From the NCBI GenBank assembly GCA_002298665.1, contig DBKW01000056.1, positions 1 through 12,159 of the forward strand: DNA of 12,159 nt, in the 5' to 3' direction. Under the pieces are notes generated by a model. That model was given only the letters and a program-made list of their open reading frames with translations. It made no database searches and was not told where the DNA came from. Source of the stretch: Verrucomicrobia bacterium UBA740. Lineage in GTDB: Bacteria > Verrucomicrobiota > Kiritimatiellia > RFP12 > UBA1067. A program made the position numbers and the translations under genes. Positions 1 through 5,823 of this stretch are shown one piece after another; the stretch's first letter is position 1, and every line of letters begins with the position of its first letter.

Positions 1-113
1 GCCGTTCCGGCGCAACGGGGTAACCACGGCCGTGGGGAGACGATTTTCGCGGTGTGCGAGCGGGAGTGGACAGGGCCGGCGGACGGGGGGAAATCGCCCC
101 GCGGCGCAGGAGA

Positions 114-191
<78 letters not shown>

Positions 192-251
192 TTTCGTTCA
201 CGAGCACGCAAAAAGGACCCAAAACCGCCTTTTTCGGGCGTGACGGTTAAT

Positions 252-280
252 AGTATACCAAAAATTTTTTAATTTGACCA
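252..280 (-). promoter_or_regulatory. Putative sigma70-type promoter for the tRNA-Pro gene
   Basis: On the minus strand, TATACT (257-252) is preceded by TGG, giving an extended -10 (TGGTATACT). A 17-nt spacer separates it from TGGTCA (280-275), which matches 4 of 6 bases of TTGACA. The predicted start is near 245. The -10 lies in the left arm (248-260) of the 13-bp inverted repeat whose right arm carries the rpsA -10. This is a pattern match only. Confidence 0.6.
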
Positions 281-310
281 TTGCATTTTAACACAAAAAA
301 GTGGTATACT
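281..310 (+). promoter_or_regulatory. Putative promoter of the rpsA-rpmB-gapA operon
   Basis: TATACT (305-310) is preceded by TGG, forming an extended -10. The best -35 at normal spacing is TTGCAT (281-286, 18-nt spacer), which is weak. A better-looking TTGACC at 274-279 lies 25 nt from the -10 and is too far to pair with it. The predicted start near 317 gives a leader of about 73 nt before the rpsA ATG. Confidence 0.6.
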
Positions 311-317
311 ATTAGTC

Positions 318-423
318 TCCACGCTCACTAACGGGGTGGACACGGCAGAAAACCGTGATCGTAACGAATAAAGTAAGTATTGGTTCAGAATGGCAATTCG
401 CAAACCTACGGCTCCTTCGGAGC
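318..423 (+). promoter_or_regulatory. Structured rpsA 5' leader and start region, candidate autoregulatory element
   Basis: Right after the predicted transcription start come two adjacent hairpins: TCCAC (318-322) with GTGGA (336-340), and CACGG (341-345) with CCGTG (353-357) around a 7-nt loop. A third short hairpin lies just inside the reading frame: GCTCC (411-415) with GGAGC (419-423). It covers a GGAG that could serve the alternative ATG at 435. No strong Shine-Dalgarno sequence precedes the ATG at 390. In Escherichia coli, S1 represses its own translation through a structured rpsA start region with a poor Shine-Dalgarno. An analogous role here is inference. Confidence 0.4.
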
Positions 424-2144
424 GCTCCAGCGCAATGGCGGAGATGCTCGCGAACGCGAGTCAGGAAACGAAGTTCAAGAATGGCGCCCTTGTCGAGGGT
501 ACCGTAACCGCCGTCAAGGGTGACGACGTGTATGTCGATGTCGGCTACAAGAGCGCCGGCGTCGTGGACAAGTCCGAATTCGGGGAAGATGAAGTCAAGG
601 TCGGTGACAAGGTCACCGTGATGATCGTCCAGCTCGAGAACGAAAAGACGGGCACGATCGAAATCTCCAAGCGCCGTGCGGACGAGAAGATCCGCTGGGA
701 GAAGATTCTTCAGCGCTATACCGAGGGCAGCGTGGTCAAGGGCACGATTCGCAGCGCCGTCCGCGGCGGTTTGCTCGTCCGCATCGACGATGTCGAGGCG
801 TTCCTCCCGGGCAGCCAGGTCGACGTTTCGCCGACCAAGGAGCTCGAGCCCTACATCGGCCAGACGATGGACTTCAAGGTCATCAAGATTTCCAACGAGC
901 GCCGCAATCTCATCATTTCGCGTCGCGAACTCATCGAAGGCGAACTCGCCGAGAAGCGTGCGGAACTGCTCGCGAACCTCAAGGAAGGCGAGATCCGCAA
1001 GGGCCGCGTGAAGAACATCACTGATTTCGGCGCGTTCATCGATCTGGACGGGCTGGACGGCTTGCTCCACATCACGGATATGAGCTGGGGCCGCCTGAAA
1101 CACCCGGCCGAAATCCTCAAGGTCGGCCAGGAGATCAACGTCATGGTTCTGGGTGTCGACCGCGAGCGCGAGCGCGTTTCGCTCGGCCTCAAGCAGACCC
1201 AGGAGAACCCGTGGGCGTCCATCCAGGACCGCTTCCCGGTCGGTTCGCGCGTCAGCGGCAAGGTCGTCAACCTCGCGGCGTACGGTGCGTTCGTCGAGAT
1301 CGCGCCCGGCATCGAGGGGCTCGTCCACATCAGCGAATTCAGCTGGACCAAGCGCGTGGCGCGCGCCAGCGACATGCTCTCCGTCGGTGACGAAGTCCAG
1401 GTCGTGGTGCTCTCCATCGACGTCGAGAACCAGAAGATCGCCCTCGGCATCCGCCAGACGCAGGAAAATCCGTGGGACACGATCCAGGAGCGCTATCCGG
1501 TCGGTTCGCGCGTCAAGGGCAAGGTCCGCAACTTCACGCAGTACGGCGCGTTCGTCGAGCTCGAAGAGGGCATCGACGGCATGATCCACATTTCGGACAT
1601 GAGCTGGACGCGCAAGATCAACCATCCGTCGGAATGCCTCCAGAAGGGGCAGGAAGTCGAGGCGGTCGTTCTGGACGTGAACGCCAAGGAACAGCGCATT
1701 TCGCTCGGCCTCAAGCAGGCGCAGAACGATCCGTGGGCGGAAATCGCCGAGAAGTATCCGATCGGCTCGGTCGTCAAGGGCAAGATCTCCAAGATCGCCT
1801 CGTTCGGCGCGTTCGTCGAGCTGGACGGCGGCGTGGACGGTCTCATCCACATTTCGCAGATCTCCGACAAGCGCGTCGAGAAGGTCCGCGATGCGCTCGA
1901 GGTCGGTCAGGAAGTGGAAGCGCGCGTCATCAAGGTGGACCGCGGCGAACGCCGTATCGGTCTGTCCATCCGCGCGATGGCCATGTCGGACGACGAAGTG
2001 CGCGAACTTGAGGCGGAAGCTTCGGGCGAGCCGGCGACGCCTGTCAAGACGAGCGCGGGCGAGAGCGGCAGCTTTGGCGGTCTTTCCGCGGCGTTCGACA
2101 ATGCGTTCGCGAATGTCGAATGGCAGCCGGGCGAGGCCAAGTAA
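390..2144 (+). CDS. rpsA: 30S ribosomal protein S1
   Basis: The 584-aa product has six S1-type OB-fold RNA-binding domains in tandem, at about residues 32-95, 112-180, 199-269, 284-356, 371-443 and 457-527. Domains 3-6 carry the typical motifs GAF(V/I)(D/E), GL(L/V/I)HI and (V/I)SLGLKQ. The linkers between domains 3/4, 4/5 and 5/6 repeat the pattern Q-x-Q-x-x-PW. This is the usual six-domain architecture of ribosome-bound S1, which brings mRNA to the 30S subunit. A low-complexity tail follows (about 540-584), containing GGLSAAFDNAF. The ATG at 390 has no good Shine-Dalgarno. An in-frame ATG at 435 (Met16) would also leave domain 1 intact, so the start is not certain. It is the first gene of a run with rpmB (27-nt gap) and gapA, and its leader appears structured. 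Confidence 0.97.
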   Translation: MAIRKPTAPSERSSAMAEMLANASQETKFKNGALVEGTVTAVKGDDVYVDVGYKSAGVVDKSEFGEDEVKVGDKVTVMIVQLENEKTGTIEISKRRADEKIRWEKILQRYTEGSVVKGTIRSAVRGGLLVRIDDVEAFLPGSQVDVSPTKELEPYIGQTMDFKVIKISNERRNLIISRRELIEGELAEKRAELLANLKEGEIRKGRVKNITDFGAFIDLDGLDGLLHITDMSWGRLKHPAEILKVGQEINVMVLGVDRERERVSLGLKQTQENPWASIQDRFPVGSRVSGKVVNLAAYGAFVEIAPGIEGLVHISEFSWTKRVARASDMLSVGDEVQVVVLSIDVENQKIALGIRQTQENPWDTIQERYPVGSRVKGKVRNFTQYGAFVELEEGIDGMIHISDMSWTRKINHPSECLQKGQEVEAVVLDVNAKEQRISLGLKQAQNDPWAEIAEKYPIGSVVKGKISKIASFGAFVELDGGVDGLIHISQISDKRVEKVRDALEVGQEVEARVIKVDRGERRIGLSIRAMAMSDDEVRELEAEASGEPATPVKTSAGESGSFGGLSAAFDNAFANVEWQPGEAK

Positions 2145-2171
2145 CGGACATCAAGGAAAGGAATACGAAAA

Positions 2172-2402
2172 ATGTCCAGAGTTTGTTCTGTTTGCGGTAA
2201 GGGACCTTCGGTCGGCAATGTCGTCGTCCGCAAGGGTTCGCCGAAGTACAAGGGCGGCATCGGTCTGCACACGACGGGTATCACCAAGCGCCGCTTCCTG
2301 CCCAATCTCCAGACGGTGCGCGTGACGGACGGCAAGGGCAACACCAAGCGCGTCACGGTCTGCGCCCGCTGCCTGAAGAACGGCAAGGTTACGAAGGCTT
2401 AA
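2172..2402 (+). CDS. rpmB: 50S ribosomal protein L28, zinc-binding type
   Basis: The 76-aa product begins MSRVCSVCGKGP, the hallmark start of bL28, and keeps the family core (a GNVV segment, then KRRFLPNLQTVRV). It is a component of the 50S subunit. Two Cys pairs, C5/C8 and C64/C67, form the C+ zinc-ribbon version of L28, as opposed to the cysteine-free paralogue found in many bacteria. Length is normal. Ribosome binding site candidates AAGGA (2153-2157) and AAAGGAA (2157-2163) precede the ATG. It lies 27 nt after rpsA and 33 nt before gapA with no terminator in either gap, so the three genes are probably cotranscribed. Confidence 0.96.
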   Translation: MSRVCSVCGKGPSVGNVVVRKGSPKYKGGIGLHTTGITKRRFLPNLQTVRVTDGKGNTKRVTVCARCLKNGKVTKA

Positions 2403-2435
2403 TTTTCTGGTAACAACAAAAAAGGAAAAATCAAA

Positions 2436-3437
2436 ATGGCAATCAAAGTTGGCATCAATGGTTTCGGCCGCATCGGTCGCATGGTGTTCCGTGCGGCGGT
2501 CGAGAACTTCGCGAAGGACATCGAGATCGTCGGCATCAACGACCTGCTCGATCCCGACTACCTCGCGTACATGCTCAAGTACGACTCGGTCCATGGCCGT
2601 TTCAACCATGAGATCAAGGTCGAGGGCTCGAACCTCGTCGTCGACGGTCACGCGATTCGCCTCACGGCGGAGAAGGACCCGACCCAGCTCAAGTGGAACG
2701 AAGTCGGCGCGGATGTCGTCGTCGAGTCCACGGGTCTCTTCCTGACGGACGAGAAGGCGCGTGCGCACATCACCGCCGGTGCCAAGAAGGTCATCATGTC
2801 GGCTCCTTCGAAGGATGCGACCCCGATGTTCGTCTATGGCGTCAACCACACGACCTACGCGGGCCAGGACATCATTTCGAACGCGTCCTGCACGACGAAC
2901 TGCCTCGCGCCGATCTCGAAGGTCCTCAACGACACGTTCGGCATCAAGCGCGGTCTCATGACGACGGTCCACGCGGCGACGGCGACCCAGAAGACGGTCG
3001 ACGGTCCTTCCAAGAAGGATTGGCGCGGCGGCCGCGGCATTCTCGAGAACATCATTCCGTCCTCGACGGGTGCGGCGAAGGCCGTGGGCAAGGTTCTCCC
3101 GCAGCTCAACGGCAAGCTCACGGGCATCTCCATGCGCGTGCCGACGAGCGACGTCTCGATCGTCGACCTCACGGTTGAACTCGAGAAGCCGGCGGACAAG
3201 GACGCCATCAACGCGGCGATGAAGAAGGCCAGCGAAGGCGAGCTCAAGGGCATCCTCGGCTACACCGAAGACGCCGTCGTCTCGACCGACTTCCGCGGCG
3301 ATTCCCACACCTCGATCTTCGACGCGGACAAGACGCTCGTTCTCGACCCGACCTTCGTCAAGGTCCTGTCGTGGTACGACAACGAATGGGGCTACTCGAA
3401 CAAGGTTCTCGAGATGGCTCGCGTCATCGCGAAGTAA
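2436..3437 (+). CDS. gapA: Glyceraldehyde-3-phosphate dehydrogenase, type I
   Basis: The 333-aa product catalyses NAD-dependent oxidative phosphorylation of glyceraldehyde 3-phosphate in cytosolic glycolysis. The N-terminal Rossmann motif GINGFGRIGR is at residues 7-15. Asp36 in the IND motif is the residue that normally favours NAD over NADP. The catalytic Cys152 lies in SNASCTTNCLAP and the partner His179 in TTVHA. WRGGRG and IIPSSTGAAKAVGKV, then SWYDNEWGYS near the end, are the classic phosphorylating GapA signatures. Length matches the family. AAAGGA (2421-2426) sits 9 nt before the ATG. It is the last gene before the terminator at 3461-3496. Placement behind two ribosomal protein genes is unusual and suggests co-regulation with growth rate. 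Confidence 0.98.
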   Translation: MAIKVGINGFGRIGRMVFRAAVENFAKDIEIVGINDLLDPDYLAYMLKYDSVHGRFNHEIKVEGSNLVVDGHAIRLTAEKDPTQLKWNEVGADVVVESTGLFLTDEKARAHITAGAKKVIMSAPSKDATPMFVYGVNHTTYAGQDIISNASCTTNCLAPISKVLNDTFGIKRGLMTTVHAATATQKTVDGPSKKDWRGGRGILENIIPSSTGAAKAVGKVLPQLNGKLTGISMRVPTSDVSIVDLTVELEKPADKDAINAAMKKASEGELKGILGYTEDAVVSTDFRGDSHTSIFDADKTLVLDPTFVKVLSWYDNEWGYSNKVLEMARVIAK

Positions 3438-3460
3438 ACTTTCCGTTTACAAACGCAAAA

Positions 3461-3496
3461 GAGGAGTCGCCGCCCGGCGGCTCCCCTTTTTTCTTT
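3461..3496 (+). terminator. Intrinsic terminator after gapA
   Basis: A 9-bp GC-rich stem, GGAGTCGCC (3463-3471) with GGCGGCTCC (3476-3484), one G-T wobble and a GCCC loop, is followed by CC and then a T-rich run (3487-3496, TTTTTTCTTT). This is a textbook Rho-independent terminator about 25 nt after the gapA stop and it closes the rpsA-rpmB-gapA unit. Confidence 0.92.
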
Positions 3497-3546
3497 CCGC
3501 GTACTGGAGGGACGTGAAAAAAGACTGCTTTTGTCACGCGGAATAT

Positions 3547-3563
3547 GTTATAATAGGAAGAGT
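3547..3563 (+). promoter_or_regulatory. Extended -10 promoter immediately before the S1-like gene
   Basis: TGTTATAAT (3546-3554) contains a consensus TATAAT at 3549-3554 with the TGn extension. No recognisable -35 lies 16-18 nt upstream; TTGTCA at 3531-3536 is only 12 nt away. Transcription would be expected to start near 3561, about 3 nt before the ATG at 3564. The segment between also holds AGGAAG (3555-3560), which would act as a ribosome binding site only if transcription began further upstream. Confidence 0.6.
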
Positions 3564-4364
3564 ATGAATACGAATCAATTCGATTTCGGCGCGCTTGTGG
3601 ACGGCCAGATGAAGGGAATCCGCAAGAGCTACAAGTTTGGCAAGGCGTTCAACGACGACAAGTCCATCATCCGCCCCGAGAAGAAGGCGGGTGAACCGGC
3701 GCTGTCGGACGACAATGCCTCCATCAAGGCGGCGTGGGAGACGGGCGCGGCGATTCCGGGCCTTGTCGAGAAGGAGATCAAGGGCGGCTACGAGGTCACC
3801 GTGGCCGGCACGCGCGCGTTTTGTCCCTTCAGCCAGATCGACCGCATCCGCAAGGAGGGCGCGGACTACATCGGGCGCAAGTTCGATTTCCTCGTGACCG
3901 AGTATTCCAAGGACGACCGCGGGCTGAATGTCGTCGTTTCGCGCCGCGCCCTGCAGGATATCGAGGCGGCCGCGCTGAAAGAGGCGATGTTGAACCAGCT
4001 GGACGAGGGCGAGACGCTGAACGGCACGGTGACGCGCGTGTTGGATTTTGGCGCGTTCGTCGACCTGGGCGGCGTGGAAGGGCTGATTCCCGTGCGGGAA
4101 ATCGCCTGGGAACGCGTGGAGGATCCGCGCACGGTGCTGCATCCGGGCGACGGCGTCACGGTCAAGGTCCTGCGTGTCAACCGCGAGGAGGGCAAGATTT
4201 CGCTTTCCCGCAAGGAATGCCTGACGCGCACCTTCAAAAAGACCCCCGAAGAGGAAGCCGCGGAACAGTCGGCGGCCGAAGTGGCCGCGTGGATGGCGGA
4301 AAACGAGAAAAAGAACGAGAACGTCGGGTCGCTTGCGGACGCATTCAAGGGATTGAAGATATGA
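3564..4364 (+). CDS. S1 RNA-binding domain protein (S1 paralogue, two domains)
   Basis: The 266-aa product has two S1-type OB folds after a charged N-terminal region. One is divergent (about residues 62-128, including GGYEVTVAGTRAFCPFSQID). The other is canonical (about 148-217, with GTVTRVLDFGAFVDLGGVEGLIP and KISLSRKE). A Glu/Ala-rich tail follows and ends in VGSLADAFKGLKI. It is not ribosomal S1, which is present nearby with six domains. Such short S1 proteins are presumed to bind RNA, but their specific targets are not known and I cannot assign one. I chose the ATG at 3564 over an in-frame TTG at 3531 because the TTG lies upstream of the TATAAT and has no ribosome binding site. The stop overlaps proC by 4 nt (ATGA), implying coupled translation. 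Promoter placement suggests a leaderless or nearly leaderless mRNA. Confidence 0.88.
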   Translation: MNTNQFDFGALVDGQMKGIRKSYKFGKAFNDDKSIIRPEKKAGEPALSDDNASIKAAWETGAAIPGLVEKEIKGGYEVTVAGTRAFCPFSQIDRIRKEGADYIGRKFDFLVTEYSKDDRGLNVVVSRRALQDIEAAALKEAMLNQLDEGETLNGTVTRVLDFGAFVDLGGVEGLIPVREIAWERVEDPRTVLHPGDGVTVKVLRVNREEGKISLSRKECLTRTFKKTPEEEAAEQSAAEVAAWMAENEKKNENVGSLADAFKGLKI

Positions 4365-5140
4365 TCGGGTTCTTCGGCGCCGGCAAGATGGCGGAAGGCA
4401 TCCTTTCGGCGATGCCCTCCGTCGACGATGTCCTCATGGCGGAAAAGAACGCCGCGCGGGCGGAGGATTTGCGCACGCGTCTGGGCGTCCCGGTGACGGG
4501 GGACGTGCGGGAAGTGGCGAAAAAGGCCGATTTGATCTTCCTCGCCGTCCGTCCGCAGGATACCGATGCCGTCGCCGAAGAGGTGCGTCCGCTTTTGACG
4601 GAAGCCCAGACGCTGGTTTCGATCGTGGCAGGCAAGACGCTCGCGAAACTGCGCGCGGCGTTCGGTCCGCGCGTGCATTTGGTGCGTGTCATGCCGAACC
4701 TGGCGCTGCGGGCGAAGGCGGGCATGTGCGCGATTTGCCCCGGGGCCCATACGCCCACAGAGGCGGTGGCGCGCGTCAAGCGGATACTGGACGCGGCGGG
4801 CGAGACCGTCGTTCTGGAGGAAAAGGCCTTCGACGCGGTAACCGCCCTCTCGGGATCGGGCCCGGCCTACTTCGCCTACATGGAGGAAGCCATGGCGGAA
4901 GGCGGCGTCCAGCTCGGTCTTCCCCCGCCCGTCGCGCGGCTTTTGGCGGAACAGACGATGTACGGGACGGCCAAGTTCCTGCGCGAAAGCGGCGTGGAGC
5001 TCAAGGCGTTCATCGCGGGCGTCTGCACGAAAGGCGGGACGACCGCCGCGGGCATGGAACGCCTGCAGAATCCCGAATTCAAGCGGATTGTGGCGGAAAC
5101 GCTCGCGGCCGCGGCAAAACGATCGGAAGAACTGGCATGA
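4361..5140 (+). CDS. proC: Pyrroline-5-carboxylate reductase
   Basis: The 259-aa product reduces 1-pyrroline-5-carboxylate to L-proline with NAD(P)H, the last step of proline synthesis in the cytosol. The N-terminal Rossmann fold starts with IGFFGAGKMAEGI (GxGxM at residues 6-10). LAVRPQ is at 61-66 and VRVMPN at 108-113. The C-terminal signature ALSGSGPAYFAYMEEAM (162-178) is followed by TKGGTTAAGM (223-232), where many homologues have SPGGTTxAG. It is slightly shorter than the usual 265-280 aa but has all the main motifs. The ATG overlaps the stop of the upstream S1-like gene, and its own stop overlaps nadD (ATGA at 5137-5140), so the genes form a tightly coupled operon. Confidence 0.96.
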   Translation: MIGFFGAGKMAEGILSAMPSVDDVLMAEKNAARAEDLRTRLGVPVTGDVREVAKKADLIFLAVRPQDTDAVAEEVRPLLTEAQTLVSIVAGKTLAKLRAAFGPRVHLVRVMPNLALRAKAGMCAICPGAHTPTEAVARVKRILDAAGETVVLEEKAFDAVTALSGSGPAYFAYMEEAMAEGGVQLGLPPPVARLLAEQTMYGTAKFLRESGVELKAFIAGVCTKGGTTAAGMERLQNPEFKRIVAETLAAAAKRSEELA

Positions 5141-5823
5141 GCCGCATCGGACTGTTCGGCGGCACGTTCGACCCCATCCACTCGGGGCACGTGACAATCG
5201 TCAAGAAGGCGCTGGCGGAAGGTGTCGTGGACGAAGTTGTCGTCATTCCGGCGGCGGTGAACCCGTTCAAGGTCGGTCAGGCGCCGGGCGGGACGTGGGA
5301 CCGCCTGTTGCTCGTGCGCGCGGCGTTCAACGGCTTCGCGCATGTGCGGGTGGACGACCGGGAAATGCGCCGCGGCGGCGTGTCGTACGCGATTGACACC
5401 GTGCGGGAATTCGCCGCGGAGCATCCGCATGACGAACTTGTCTTCCTCATAGGGGAGGATTCGGTAGCTGGACTGCCGCGGTGGAAGGATTACGACGAAT
5501 TGCGCAAACTGTGCACCTTCCACGTTTATCCGCGCACGCCGGAATCTTCCACCGAAGTGCGCACGCGTTTGGCGGAAGGAAAGCCGATCGACGATTTGGT
5601 TCCGCCCGCCGTGGCGCTGTTCCTCGCGAAAAAGGTCCGCTACCAGCCCGATACGCGGATTGTGAACGTGATTTTGGAGGGTTTGCGACGGAAGGATGGC
5701 TACTGCCCCTGCCGCATCCCGAAAATCCCCGAATATTTCTGTCCCTGCCAGGAATTCCGCGGGCAGCTCGCGGACCCCGCCTGGCACGGCCTGTGCCACT
5801 GCCGCCTGTACCAGAAGCCCTGA
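5137..5823 (+). CDS. nadD: Nicotinate-nucleotide adenylyltransferase fused to a ferredoxin-thioredoxin-reductase-like domain
   Basis: The 228-aa product has two parts. Residues 1-168 are NadD, which adenylates nicotinate mononucleotide with ATP during NAD synthesis. Visible motifs are GGTFDPIHSGH (8-18), GVSYAIDTV (81-89), LIGEDSVAGLPRWKDY (104-119) and SSTEVRTRL (137-145). The segment between YPRTP and SSTEVR is only a few residues, where Bacillus subtilis NadD has about 20. The usual PPHK is replaced by NPFK (42-45). From about residue 169 the chain reads YQPDTRIVNVILEGL and then a full set of cysteine pairs: C190-P-C192, C202-P-C204 and C220-H-C222. This is the CPC/CPC/CHC signature of the ferredoxin-thioredoxin reductase catalytic subunit, where four cysteines bind a 4Fe-4S cluster and two form the redox disulfide. 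No stop separates the parts. The gene overlaps proC by 4 nt, and its TGA overlaps the next ATG by 1 nt. Confidence 0.9.
   Translation: MSRIGLFGGTFDPIHSGHVTIVKKALAEGVVDEVVVIPAAVNPFKVGQAPGGTWDRLLLVRAAFNGFAHVRVDDREMRRGGVSYAIDTVREFAAEHPHDELVFLIGEDSVAGLPRWKDYDELRKLCTFHVYPRTPESSTEVRTRLAEGKPIDDLVPPAVALFLAKKVRYQPDTRIVNVILEGLRRKDGYCPCRIPKIPEYFCPCQEFRGQLADPAWHGLCHCRLYQKP

Larger units (their letters stand above)
248..314. repeat. Perfect 13-bp inverted repeat in an AT-rich divergent promoter region
   Basis: TAATAGTATACCA at 248-260 is the exact reverse complement of TGGTATACTATTA at 302-314. The arms are separated by 41 nt of strongly AT-rich DNA, in contrast to the GC-rich genes on both sides. Each arm contains an extended -10 (TGGTATACT) pointing outward, one toward tRNA-Pro and one toward rpsA. 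The simplest reading is two copies of the same promoter core in divergent orientation. A shared protein-binding site is possible but not shown. Confidence 0.75.

Noticed and set aside
24..35. Perfect 12-bp palindrome CCACGGCCGTGG near the left edge
   Set aside because: An isolated GC-rich palindrome with no flanking promoter or repeat; in GC-rich DNA this is weak evidence for an operator.
84..104. Possible terminator hairpin downstream of tRNA-Pro (minus strand)
   Set aside because: The stem is only about 5 G-C pairs and is followed by GC-rich sequence, not a T-tract.
274..279. TTGACC as -35 for rpsA
   Set aside because: It is 25 nt from the TATACT at 305, too far for a normal sigma70 promoter.
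312..1850. Long minus-strand open frame of 512 codons opposite rpsA
   Set aside because: It is a shadow of the GC-rich, periodic rpsA gene. The translation is Asp/Arg/Leu-rich without a recognisable fold, and the plus strand encodes an unmistakable S1.
3531..3536. TTGTCA as -35, or its TTG as start codon, for the S1-like gene
   Set aside because: Only 12 nt separate it from TATAAT, and the TTG start would lie upstream of the -10 with no ribosome binding site.
5645..5823. A separate small ferredoxin-thioredoxin-reductase gene starting inside nadD
   Set aside because: There is no stop codon between the NadD part and the cysteine motif and no clear ribosome binding site before the internal GTG codons, so one fused protein is the simpler reading.
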